Shown here: piece by piece, positions 43,279-51,984 of the stretch
Position numbering within the stretch: position 1 is the first letter of the stretch
Layout of the letters: each line of letters opens with the position of its first letter
Assembly: GCF_020042665.1 (NCBI RefSeq)
Contig: NZ_CP083376.1
Location: 3,384,001-3,448,000 of the forward strand
Direction: 5' to 3'
From: Pseudoxanthomonas sp. X-1
Lineage (GTDB): Bacteria > Pseudomonadota > Gammaproteobacteria > Xanthomonadales > Xanthomonadaceae
Length of the DNA: 64,000 nt
The notes under the pieces: generated by a model
What the model was told of the DNA's origin: nothing
Databases searched by the model: none
Seen by the model: the letters and a program-made list of their open reading frames with translations, nothing else
Translations under genes and position numbers: made by a program

Positions 43279-45648
43279 TCAACTCTGGCCGGGCTGGCGC
43301 AGCACCTCGTCCAGGCGGTCGATCACGCCCTGCATGGCGCTGTCGAAGGCGTCCTCGTGCCGGTGCCGGCGCAGGCGGCCCAGCCGCACCATCACCGCCA
43401 GTTCCTCGGGCGAGGCCACGCAGAAGCGCACGCCACGGCGGTTGACGAACAGCAGCCGCGCCGAGATCGGGCTGACCCAGGACAGCTTGCCGGCCTGGAC
43501 CTTGTTGTCCTTGTCGATGAAGTCCAGCCAGGTGCCGATCGGCAGCCCCCGGAAATGCTCGGCGTCGGCGCTGTCGAACTCCAGCGCGTCGGTGCCGCCG
43601 ACCAGGGCCAGGCTGGGCGACTGCGCGGCGGCGGCCTGCGCGGCCGGCTCGGCCACCGGCGGCAGGTCGGGCAGCGCGCGCTCCAGGTCCGGGCGCGAGA
43701 CCGACACCGCCTGCAGCGTGTCGTGCAGCGCATCGATCGCCGCACCGGCGGCCTCGCCGCCCATGCCCACGCTGCTGAACACCTTGATCAGTCCGTGCCG
43801 CCATTCGGACAGCCACGGCTTGCCGACCACCTGCGCCTGCGCCTCGGCCAACTCGTGCAGCACGCCATCGGCCAGGGCCAGCGCGCTGGCCGCCATCTGG
43901 CTGTCCTCGCCCTCGCGCAGCAGCGCCATGGTCAGATGGTGCGCCCAGGGCTGGCGCAGGAAGTCCTCGATGGCCTGCGGCACGCGCCGGCCTTCCAGGC
44001 GCTTGCCCAGCTCGACCGCCGCGCGCGCCCGCGCCGCCTCCAGCCGCTCCTGGCCGCGCTGCAGCTCGGTCGCGCGGCGTTCGGCGATCTCGATGCGGCG
44101 CTTGTGCTGGCCGAGGAAGTCGCGGAACTCCTCCTCGAGGGTCTGGAAGATCGCCAGGTTCTCGTTGAACTCGGTCACCAGCCGGTCGACCACTTCCTCG
44201 ACCTTGGCCAGCAGCGTGCGGTCGGCCTGCGACTCGCCGGTGTTGCCCTCGCAGGCCTCGGCCAGCACGTTGAGCAGCCGCCGCGCCGGATGGGTCTTCT
44301 GCACGAACATGCGCCGGTCCAGCAGGGCGACCTTGACGAAGGGCACCACCAGCTTGCCCATCAGCTCGCGCGAATGGGTTTCCAGGTCGCGCTCGTCGAG
44401 CATCACGTCGAACAGCATGCCGACCAGGTCGATCGCGTCCTCGTCCACCGGCGACAGGCGGGTGGCGCCCGGCTCCATGCCCAGGCGCGAGGCGTTCTCG
44501 ATGACCTCGTTCTTCAGGCGCTGGGCCAGCGATTCATTGCTGCTGCCCGTCGCCACGTGCTGCAGCGTGTCGCTGGGCGTGGACTGCAGCATGGACAGCA
44601 CCGAGAGCATCTCGCGCTTGGACAGTGAACGGCTGTCCACCCCCTCCACGCCGGGGCCGCGCCCCTCGCCCGGCGCGGCATCGCCGACACGCTGGCTGCG
44701 CGATTCCTGCAACAGGTGGTGCAGGGCCTCCAGCAGGACGCCCTGCGCGCCCGGCGCCAGCGGCGCCTGAGCGCCCGTCCAGGCGCCGTAGCCCTCGTTG
44801 CCGCCGCCCTCGCCGGACCAGCGCTGCGGCGATCCCATGCGTTCGCTGAAGCGCGCCATCCAGGCCGGCAGCGCGTCGTCGTCGTTGACCGCAGTCTGGC
44901 CCTCGGCGTCGGCCTGACGCAGCTCCACCGATTCCAGGCCCGGGATCGCCGGCGGGGGCGATGGCGGGCGCGGCGTCGGCCTGCGTGCCGCCCCGGGCTG
45001 CTCGGTGGCCACCCCGGCCTGGGCCAGCAGCAGATCCAGCGTGTCGTAGATGCGGCCCAGCTGCGGGACCAGTTCGCGCTCGCCCAGCTTGAGCACGGTC
45101 AGGCGCACCTCCAGGGCGAAATCGCAGGGCGCGAACGCCTCGTGCAGGGCCACGCCGATGTGTTCGGCACCGATCGGGTTGTGCTCGGCGTCCAGCGCCT
45201 CGACCCCGGCGATCAGCGCCAGGCGCCGGTCCAGGCGCTGCAGCACCTGGCGGCAGTCGCGACCGACCACGCTGGCCAGGTTGCGCGCGGCCAGACGCGA
45301 TTCCAGTTCGGTCTCCGACAGCAGGCTCAGGCCGGTGACGTTGGCGTCGGTCAGCGCCGTGTCGACCGACAGCGGCTTGCCCTCCTCCAGCGCGCGCCAG
45401 GCCTTTTCCAGGTGATCGCGGAAGCGGGCGACCGAGGGTTCGCGCTGGCGGCGCAGTTCGCGCATACCGTCCAGGAAGGCCATCTGCGCCGGACCGGCGC
45501 GCTCGGCGCGGTCGAACAGAGCATCGTCGAACCGCCCCAGCGCGTCGCCGAAGGCCGCGGTCAGGGCAGGCAGCACCGTCCGTCGGGCCTGCTCGAGCAG
45601 ACGCGGACTGCGTCCCAGGCCGTGCTGGAAATCGGCGTAAGAAGACAT
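43279..45648 (-). CDS. DUF1631 family protein (paralogue 1)
   Basis: This is a 789-aa, mostly helical, charged cytoplasmic protein without signal or membrane segments. It matches the DUF1631 family, sometimes mislabelled thymidine phosphorylase. It has long helical blocks (FRDHLEKAWRALEEGKPLSV, RALPDLPPVAE). The compact C-terminal domain carries PIGTWLDFIDKDNKVQAGKL and WVSPISARLLFVNRRGVRFC. That C-terminal domain is beta-rich and reminiscent of a PilZ-type fold, but no clear PilZ RxxxR...DxSxxG signature is seen. A paralogue lies directly upstream at 45784. Confidence 0.82.
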   Translation of the reverse strand: MSSYADFQHGLGRSPRLLEQARRTVLPALTAAFGDALGRFDDALFDRAERAGPAQMAFLDGMRELRRQREPSVARFRDHLEKAWRALEEGKPLSVDTALTDANVTGLSLLSETELESRLAARNLASVVGRDCRQVLQRLDRRLALIAGVEALDAEHNPIGAEHIGVALHEAFAPCDFALEVRLTVLKLGERELVPQLGRIYDTLDLLLAQAGVATEQPGAARRPTPRPPSPPPAIPGLESVELRQADAEGQTAVNDDDALPAWMARFSERMGSPQRWSGEGGGNEGYGAWTGAQAPLAPGAQGVLLEALHHLLQESRSQRVGDAAPGEGRGPGVEGVDSRSLSKREMLSVLSMLQSTPSDTLQHVATGSSNESLAQRLKNEVIENASRLGMEPGATRLSPVDEDAIDLVGMLFDVMLDERDLETHSRELMGKLVVPFVKVALLDRRMFVQKTHPARRLLNVLAEACEGNTGESQADRTLLAKVEEVVDRLVTEFNENLAIFQTLEEEFRDFLGQHKRRIEIAERRATELQRGQERLEAARARAAVELGKRLEGRRVPQAIEDFLRQPWAHHLTMALLREGEDSQMAASALALADGVLHELAEAQAQVVGKPWLSEWRHGLIKVFSSVGMGGEAAGAAIDALHDTLQAVSVSRPDLERALPDLPPVAEPAAQAAAAQSPSLALVGGTDALEFDSADAEHFRGLPIGTWLDFIDKDNKVQAGKLSWVSPISARLLFVNRRGVRFCVASPEELAVMVRLGRLRRHRHEDAFDSAMQGVIDRLDEVLRQPGQS

Positions 45649-45783
45649 ACGGGCATCGTGTCCGTGGGGTCAGACTTGGGGGAATGCGGTCCCCGACCGC
45701 AGGCTCATCCTAGTGTGAGCCCGAGGCATGAACCGTGACGAAACTCCCACTGCCTTGCCCGCCAAAAACAAAGACTTAGCGTT

Positions 45784-48012
45784 TCAGCCTTCCAGCTGGT
45801 CGATCGCGCCCTGCATGGCGCTGTAGAAGGCGTCCTCGTGCCGGTGCATGCGCACGCGGTCCAGCTGCGCCAGGGCCGACAGTTCGTCGGCAGAGGCCAC
45901 GCACATGCGGCTGCCGCTGCGGTCCACGAACATCAGCCGCGCCGAGATCGGGCTGATCCAGCTCAGCTTGCCCGCGCGCACGCTGCCGTCGCGCGAGACG
46001 AAGTCCAGCCAGGTGCCCATCGGCAGCTGGCGGAAGTAATCGGCAGTGACCTCGTCCACCTCGGTCAGTGCGTGCGGCTCCTCCCAGGCGGCCGGCGCGG
46101 GCGCCTCGGGCTGGGCGATGAGCGGCGGGCGTGGCAGGGGCGGCAACTCGGACAGCGTGGCCGCGTCCTGGCGGGCCTGGCCCGAGAGCGCCTCGCGCAG
46201 CGCCGCGCGCGCGGCGTCGGCGTCGGCCTGGCTCAGGCCCAGGTTGTCCAGCAGCTTGCTCAGCGCCGGCTGCAGCTGCTCCAGCCAGGGGCGGGCCTGG
46301 TCGTGGACGCGGGCCAGGTCCAGTTCCTCCAGCAGCGCGTCGGCCAGCGCCAGCGCCTGGGCCAGGTCGTCCGCGCCGCTCTCTCCGCGCAGTGCGGTCA
46401 TGGCGACGTAGGGCGACCAGTAGCGGGTCATGAAATCGCCGATCGCCGGCGGCAGCGTGCGCCCCTGCAGGCGCGCGGCGGCGGCGCCGTCGGCGAAGCG
46501 GCGCGCCTGCTCGCGGCGCTCCTGGGCGCGATGCAGCTCGGTGGCGCGGCGCTCGGCGATCTCGACCCGGCGCTTGTAGCTGGCGAAGGCGCTGCCGAAG
46601 GATTGCAGCCAGCCGGCGAAGACCTCGGTGTGTTCGGCGAAATCGTGCTGGATGGCCTCCACCGTGCGATCGAACTCCACGCGCAGCGCCTTCTCGGCCG
46701 CGTCGTCGCCGCTCAGGGACTCGGCCGCATCGGCCAGCAGGTTCAGCAGGCGGCGCGGCGGGTCGTTCTCGCGCAGGAACAGGTCCGGGCTCAGCAGCGC
46801 GACCTTGGCGTAGGGCACCAGCAGCAGCTGCATGTCCTGGCGCAGCGCCCCATGCAGGTTGCATTCGTCGAGCATCACCTCGAACAGCATCGCCACCAGG
46901 TCCAGCATGTCCTCGTCGACCGGATCCAGGCGCACGCGCGCCGGGTCGATGCCCAGCTTGGCCCCGGTGGTACGGATGTCGTCCTTGAGCTGGTCCTTCA
47001 GCCGGCCCGCGCGCGGGCCCGGGGGCGGCTCCTCGGGCATGGACTGCAGCAGCGAGAGCACCGAGAGCAGTTCGCGCTGGGACAGCGCCCGGCGGGGGTC
47101 AGGGGCCGCCGCCGGTTGCTCGAACTCGCGCGTGCGCTGCAGCAGGGCATGCAGGTCCGCCGGCAGGATCTCCTGCACGGCGCGGGCGTGCTCGTTGCCG
47201 GCCGGGGTGACGCCGACCGTGGCCGGCGGCTGCCACTGCGCGAAGAAGCGCGCGATCCAGTCCGGCGCCTGCTCGCCCTCGACCCCGACGTCGGCGAGCA
47301 GCCGCGCGCTGGGGATCCGCCGGCGCGAACGCGGTTGCAGCAGCGCGCGCTCGGAGGCCTGCACCACCTGCATCAGGCGCTGCTCCAGGCCGGTGTACAG
47401 CGCACCGAGGCGCGACTGCAGCTCTTCCTCGCAGATGCGGATGATCTCCAGGCGCGCGGCCGGGGCCAGGGTCAGTTCGTCGAAGGCGTCGAACACGCCG
47501 GCGCCCAGGTGGTGCGGCCCGAACGGCAGGGTGTCGTCGCTGAGCTTGATGCCGCCGGCGAGCAGGCCGACGTAGCGGTTCACCCGCATCAGCTCGGTCC
47601 GCCAGCGCGCGGCGATGGCATCGGCCATGCGCCGGATCGCCAGGCGCACCTCCATGTCCTGGTAGCTGAGCAGGCTCAGGCGCGCGGCGCCGTCGCGTTC
47701 CAGGTCGGCCTCGGCCAGCTTGTATTCGACCGACAGCGGCCGGCCCAGTTCGAGCAGCTGCCAGGCGTTGACCAGATGGCTGCGGAAACGCGACAGGCTG
47801 TGCTCGCGGCGGCGACGGACTTCCTGCCTGGCCTCGATCAGATCGATCTGCGACTGCCCGCCACTGCCGGCCTGCGCGTCCAGCCGCGCCGGCAGCACGT
47901 CCATGACCGACTGGAAAATCTCGCCCAGCGGCACGACGGCCAGCAGCCGCACGTGCTCCAGCAGCGCCGCATTGCGGTCGCGCCTGGTGTCCTGGGTGAA
48001 ACCGTTCACCAT
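45784..48012 (-). CDS. DUF1631 family protein (paralogue 2)
   Basis: This is a 742-aa paralogue of the neighbouring 43279-45648 gene. Both share the start pattern, the internal LSVLSLLQSMP and DPVDEDMLDLVAMLFEVMLD blocks, and the C-terminal domain PMGTWLDFVSRDGSVRAGKL with WISPISARLMFVDRSGSRMC and MHRHEDAFYSAMQGAIDQLE. The two are 135 bases apart on the same strand, so a tandem duplication is clear. The function is unknown; the conserved C-terminal part is probably the working or signal-binding unit. Confidence 0.82.
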   Translation of the reverse strand: MVNGFTQDTRRDRNAALLEHVRLLAVVPLGEIFQSVMDVLPARLDAQAGSGGQSQIDLIEARQEVRRRREHSLSRFRSHLVNAWQLLELGRPLSVEYKLAEADLERDGAARLSLLSYQDMEVRLAIRRMADAIAARWRTELMRVNRYVGLLAGGIKLSDDTLPFGPHHLGAGVFDAFDELTLAPAARLEIIRICEEELQSRLGALYTGLEQRLMQVVQASERALLQPRSRRRIPSARLLADVGVEGEQAPDWIARFFAQWQPPATVGVTPAGNEHARAVQEILPADLHALLQRTREFEQPAAAPDPRRALSQRELLSVLSLLQSMPEEPPPGPRAGRLKDQLKDDIRTTGAKLGIDPARVRLDPVDEDMLDLVAMLFEVMLDECNLHGALRQDMQLLLVPYAKVALLSPDLFLRENDPPRRLLNLLADAAESLSGDDAAEKALRVEFDRTVEAIQHDFAEHTEVFAGWLQSFGSAFASYKRRVEIAERRATELHRAQERREQARRFADGAAAARLQGRTLPPAIGDFMTRYWSPYVAMTALRGESGADDLAQALALADALLEELDLARVHDQARPWLEQLQPALSKLLDNLGLSQADADAARAALREALSGQARQDAATLSELPPLPRPPLIAQPEAPAPAAWEEPHALTEVDEVTADYFRQLPMGTWLDFVSRDGSVRAGKLSWISPISARLMFVDRSGSRMCVASADELSALAQLDRVRMHRHEDAFYSAMQGAIDQLEG

Positions 48013-48151
48013 GCCCCGATCCCACGCCCCCCGTCGGTATCAACAAGTCTCTTGAATATCTCCTGGCCGGATGACCACGAGACCAGCGCCGCCTGCGCCG
48101 GCCGACCTGTCCCACACTCAAAAACCATGCCAAGCCGCTAAACTTCAGCCT

Positions 48152-48736
48152 ATGCCGACCCCAGAACTGCTGCAAGCGCTCGACCAACGCCGTTCAGTTC
48201 CCTCACGGCAACTGCAGGCCCCCGGGCCGGACGCGCCCACCCTGCTCCGCATGCTGGAAAGCGCCAGCCGCGTGCCCGACCACGGCAAGCTGGTGCCATG
48301 GCGGTTCATCCGCATCGAGGGCGCGGCGCGCGCGGCGATGAGCGCGCTGCTGGTGTCCCGCACCCGGCAGAAGGATCCGCAGGCCTCCGAGTCGGCGCTG
48401 GAGAAGGAGCGCGGGCGGTTTGCTTACGCGCCTGTCATCGTCACCGTGGTGGCCCGGCTGCAGCCCGGCCACAAGGTGCCGCTGGAGGAGCAGTGGCTGA
48501 CCGCCGGCAGCGTGTGCTTCGCGCTGCTGCAGGCCGCGCAGGCCTACGGCTTCGGCGCGCAATGGCTGACCGGCTGGGCGGCGAGCGATCCGGTGGTCTG
48601 CACCGAACTGGGCCTGGGCCCGGACGAGCGTATCGCCGGTTTCATCCACATCGGCACCGCGGCGATCGAGGTGCCCGAGCGCGAGCGCCCCGACGCGGCC
48701 GCGCTGCTCACCGACTGGACCGGCGGGCATGCCTAG
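48152..48736 (+). CDS. Nitroreductase family protein
   Basis: This 194-aa FMN-dependent NAD(P)H oxidoreductase resembles the small YdjA type. The N-terminal FMN-binding RRSVPSRQLQAPGP and ESASRVPDHGKLVPWRFIRI are visible. GSVCFALLQAAQAYGFGAQWLTGW and GLGPDERIAGFIHIGTA are typical later blocks. The substrate is unknown. The start MPTPELLQALDQRRSVPSRQ was chosen over an upstream extension. It is divergent from the DUF1631 genes. Confidence 0.88.
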   Translation: MPTPELLQALDQRRSVPSRQLQAPGPDAPTLLRMLESASRVPDHGKLVPWRFIRIEGAARAAMSALLVSRTRQKDPQASESALEKERGRFAYAPVIVTVVARLQPGHKVPLEEQWLTAGSVCFALLQAAQAYGFGAQWLTGWAASDPVVCTELGLGPDERIAGFIHIGTAAIEVPERERPDAAALLTDWTGGHA

Positions 48737-48790
48737 GCCGCATCCGGCCTGCGTTCGGTCTTGCCGGGTCAGGCCTGGCGGAGCCGATAC

Positions 48791-49744
48791 GTGCTGAAGG
48801 ACCTGTACCTGGTCGATGCCAGCCTGTACGTGTTCCGGGCCTGGCATTCGATGCCCGACCAGTTCCGCGACGCCGATGGCTGGCCGACCAACGCCGTGCA
48901 TGGCTTCGCGCGCTTCCTGCTGGAGCTGGGCGAGCGCCAGCGCCCGACGCATATCGCGGTGGCCTTCGACGAGGCGCTGGACAGCTGCTTCCGCCATGGC
49001 CTGTATCCGGCCTACAAGGGCAACCGCGAGCCGGCGCCGCCGGAGCTGCGCCGCCAGTTCGCGCACTGCAAGGCGCTGTGCGCGGCGCTGGGCTTCAACG
49101 TGCTGGCCCACACCGAGTACGAGGCCGACGACCTGATCGGCAGCGCCCTGCACGCGGCGCGGCCACTGGGCTTCCGCGGGGTGATCGTCTCGGCCGACAA
49201 GGACCTCTCGCAGCTGCTGACCGATGGCGACGAGCAGTGGGACTTCGCCCGCGGCGTGCGCTGGAGCGCGGCCGGGGTCAAGGCCCGCCATGGCGTGGAG
49301 GCCCACCAGATCGCCGACTACCTGGCGCTGTGCGGCGATGCCATCGACAACATCCCTGGCGTCAGCGGCGTCGGCGCCAAGACCGCGGCGATCCTGCTGG
49401 CGCATTTCGGCAGCCTGGACGCGCTGCTGGCGCGCTGCGAGGAGGTCGCCTTCCTGCGTATGCGCGGCGCCGCCCAGATCGCCACGCGCCTGCGCGAGCA
49501 GCGCGAACATGCGCTGCTGTGGCGCCAGCTGACCACCATCGCGCTGGATGCACCGCTGGACGGCATCATGCCCGGGTTCGCGCGCGCGCCGGCCGATGGC
49601 CAGCTGCTCGATGCGCTGTGCGAGGCGCTGCGCTTTGGTCCCACCCTGCGCCGGCGCCTGCGCGCCGCGTCGGGGCTGGAACAGCCGTGGACGCCACCGC
49701 ACGATGACGCGCCCCATTTCCCCTCCTACGAGCCGGCCACATGA
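48791..49744 (+). CDS. 5'-3' exonuclease / flap endonuclease-like protein
   Basis: This 317-aa protein equals the 5'-3' exonuclease domain of DNA polymerase I without the polymerase. Metal-binding acidic residues lie in YLVDASLYVFRAW, AVAFDEALDS, TEYEADDLIGSALHAARP and IVSADKDLSQLLTDGD. A helix-3-turn-helix DNA-binding motif is at GDAIDNIPGVSGVGAKTAAI. Free-standing copies (Xni/ExoIX type) occur in gammaproteobacteria, though E. coli Xni is shorter (about 250 aa). The GTG start at 48791 (VLKDLYLVDAS) is preferred. The stop overlaps the NUDIX gene (ATGA). Confidence 0.87.
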   Translation: MLKDLYLVDASLYVFRAWHSMPDQFRDADGWPTNAVHGFARFLLELGERQRPTHIAVAFDEALDSCFRHGLYPAYKGNREPAPPELRRQFAHCKALCAALGFNVLAHTEYEADDLIGSALHAARPLGFRGVIVSADKDLSQLLTDGDEQWDFARGVRWSAAGVKARHGVEAHQIADYLALCGDAIDNIPGVSGVGAKTAAILLAHFGSLDALLARCEEVAFLRMRGAAQIATRLREQREHALLWRQLTTIALDAPLDGIMPGFARAPADGQLLDALCEALRFGPTLRRRLRAASGLEQPWTPPHDDAPHFPSYEPAT

Positions 49745-50292
49745 GTTCCAAGACCGAACCCGCAGAAGTGATGTACGACGGCAAATACCTGCGCCTGCTC
49801 CGGCGCGGCACCTGGGAGTACGCCGAGCGCGCCCACGCCGGCGGACTGGCGGCGATCATCATCGCCGTCACGCCGGAGGACAAGATCGTCTTCGTCGAGC
49901 AGTTCCGCGTGCCGCTGCAGGCCAGCACCATCGAGATGCCCGCCGGCCTGGTCGGCGACATTCACGCCGGCGAGTCGATCGAGGTCTCGGCCATCCGCGA
50001 GCTGGAGGAAGAGACCGGCTGGACCGCCGAGCACGCCGAGGTGCTGCTGATCGGGCCGGTGTCCTCGGGCTCGACCAACGAGCGCATCGCCTTCGTGCTC
50101 GCCACCGGCCTGCGCCGCGTCGGCGCCGGCGGCGGCGACGAGGACGAGAACATCACCGTGCATGAGGTTCCGCGCGCCCAGGCGGCGGCCTGGCTGGTAA
50201 GCAAGCTCGGCGAGGGTTACGAGCTCGACGCCAAGCTCTGGGCCGGCCTGTGGATGATCGAGCACCACCTGGACGGCACCCCGCGTGGCTGA
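49741..50292 (+). CDS. NUDIX hydrolase (ADP-ribose pyrophosphatase-like)
   Basis: This 183-aa protein has a complete Nudix box, G-x5-E-x7-REUxEExGU, in GDIHAGESIEVSAIRELEEE-TGW (about 76-98). The preceding VFVEQFRVPLQASTIEMPAG is typical of ADP-ribose pyrophosphatases. Nucleotide-sugar hydrolysis is likely but the substrate is not settled. It overlaps the exonuclease gene upstream by four bases and the amidohydrolase gene downstream by eight. Confidence 0.88.
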   Translation: MSSKTEPAEVMYDGKYLRLLRRGTWEYAERAHAGGLAAIIIAVTPEDKIVFVEQFRVPLQASTIEMPAGLVGDIHAGESIEVSAIRELEEETGWTAEHAEVLLIGPVSSGSTNERIAFVLATGLRRVGAGGGDEDENITVHEVPRAQAAAWLVSKLGEGYELDAKLWAGLWMIEHHLDGTPRG

Positions 50293-51061
50293 GCCGACCC
50301 TGCTCGGACCGCAGGATCCGCCTCCCTTCACCGTGCTCGGCGAGCACGGCCTCTCGCCCTACCTGCTCATCGCCGACCACGCCGGTCAGGCGGTGCCGGC
50401 GGCGCTGGACCACCTGGGCCTGCCGCAGGCCGAGCTGGACCGCCACATCGGCTGGGACATCGGCATCGCCGGCACCACCCGCGCGCTGGCCGCGCTGCTG
50501 GACGCCACCGCGATCCTGCAGACCTATTCGCGCCTGGTGATCGACTGCAACCGGCCGCTGGAGGCGACCGGCTCGATCGCCGCGGTCAGCGACGGCACCG
50601 ACATCGCCGCCAACGTCGCCGCCAATGCGCAGCAGCGCGCGCAGCGGGCCGCGGAGATATTCCAGCCCTACCACGACGCGATCCGCGCCCGGCTCGATGC
50701 GCGCGCCGCGCGCGGGCAGCCGACGATCCTGATCGCGATGCACAGCTTCACCCCGGTGTTCGCCGGCATCGTGCGGCCCTGGCACGCCGGCGTGCTGTAC
50801 CACCGCGATGCGCGCCTGGCCCATGCCCTCAAGCCATTGCTCGAAGCCGAAGGCCTGACCGTCGGCGACAACGAGCCCTACGCGGTCAGCGACGCCACCG
50901 ATTACGCCATCCCGGTGCACGGCGAGGCGCGCGGACTGGCGCATCTGGAACTGGAGATCCGCCAGGACCTGATCGCTACGCCAGAGGGCCAGCAGGCGTG
51001 GGCGCAGCGGCTGGCGCGCCTGTTCACCCGGCTGGCGCCGGATTTCACGCCACGGCCCTGA
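50285..51061 (+). CDS. N-formylglutamate amidohydrolase family protein
   Basis: This 258-aa protein starts at a GTG overlapping the NUDIX stop. Motifs of the family (COG3931 type) are PYLLIADHAGQAVPAALDHL, HIGWDIGIAGTTRALAALLD, YSRLVIDCNRPLEATGSI and ILIAMHSFTPVFAGIVRPWH. In characterised members zinc is used to release formate from N-formyl-glutamate, but no histidine utilisation genes lie nearby, so the true substrate is open. Confidence 0.87.
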   Translation: MAEPTLLGPQDPPPFTVLGEHGLSPYLLIADHAGQAVPAALDHLGLPQAELDRHIGWDIGIAGTTRALAALLDATAILQTYSRLVIDCNRPLEATGSIAAVSDGTDIAANVAANAQQRAQRAAEIFQPYHDAIRARLDARAARGQPTILIAMHSFTPVFAGIVRPWHAGVLYHRDARLAHALKPLLEAEGLTVGDNEPYAVSDATDYAIPVHGEARGLAHLELEIRQDLIATPEGQQAWAQRLARLFTRLAPDFTPRP

Positions 51062-51104
51062 AAATCCCGCTATATGGATGGCTCTCTCCCCGACGCCATC
51101 CCAC

Positions 51105-51971
51105 ATGCTCATCCGCCTGGGTTACGAAATCGCCTTCCGGCTGCCGCAGCCCACCCCGATGCTGGTGACGCTGAACATCCACGACAGCCGGCGCACCGAC
51201 ATCGTCATCGGCCAGGAGCTGCGCGCCCTGCCGGGCGTGCCGATGCGCCAATACCACGACAGCTTCGGCAACACCTGCACGCGCCTGCTGGCGCCGGAGG
51301 GGCTGTTCACCCTCTACGCCGACGCGGTGGTGCAGGACCACGGTCAGCCTGACGCGGTCGTGCCGGACGCGCGCGAGGTGCCGGTGGACGAACTGCCCGA
51401 CGACACCCTGCTGTTCCTGCTGGGCAGCCGCTACTGCGAGACCGACCAGCTGGTGACCATGGCCTGGGACCTGTTCGGCGCCACGCCGCCGGGCTGGGTC
51501 CGCGTGCAGGCGATCTGCGACTACGTGCACAACGCGATCCAGTTCGGCTACCAGCACGCGCGCGCCACCAAGGGCGCGGTCGAGGCGCTGCAGGAAGGTC
51601 GCGGCGTGTGCCGCGATTTCGCGCACTCGGCCATCGCCCTGTGCCGCTGCATGAACATCCCGGCGCGCTACTGCACCGGCTACCTGGGCGACATCGGCAT
51701 CCCGCCGGTGGACGCGCCGATGGATTTCTCGGCCTGGTTCGAGGCCTACCTGGACGGGCGTTGGTACACCTTCGACGCGCGCCACAACACCCCGCGCATC
51801 GGCCGTGTGCTGATCGCCCGTGGTCGCGACGCGGCCGACGCGGCGATCAGCAACAGCTTCGGCTTCAACACGCTGGAGAAGTTCGAGGTCTGGACCGACG
51901 AGACCGACGACCCGACCCTGTCTCCGCGCGTGCCGGTGCCGCCCATGCCGCTGGGCTACGCGCTCACCTGA
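51105..51971 (+). CDS. Transglutaminase-like family protein
   Basis: This 288-aa protein from MLIRLGYEIAFRLPQPTPML has an N-terminal beta domain of the bacterial transglutaminase type. The papain-like core follows, with Cys169 in GRGVCRDFAHSAIALCRCMN and Asp224 in WYTFDARHNTPRIGR. The position that holds the catalytic His in many family members (HAWxE) reads SAWFE (Ser209); the only His close by is in DARHN. Protease or isopeptide-forming activity is therefore unsure. It is the last gene of the exonuclease-NUDIX-amidohydrolase run. Confidence 0.82.
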   Translation: MLIRLGYEIAFRLPQPTPMLVTLNIHDSRRTDIVIGQELRALPGVPMRQYHDSFGNTCTRLLAPEGLFTLYADAVVQDHGQPDAVVPDAREVPVDELPDDTLLFLLGSRYCETDQLVTMAWDLFGATPPGWVRVQAICDYVHNAIQFGYQHARATKGAVEALQEGRGVCRDFAHSAIALCRCMNIPARYCTGYLGDIGIPPVDAPMDFSAWFEAYLDGRWYTFDARHNTPRIGRVLIARGRDAADAAISNSFGFNTLEKFEVWTDETDDPTLSPRVPVPPMPLGYALT

Positions 51972-51984
51972 GCGCGCGGCCGGT

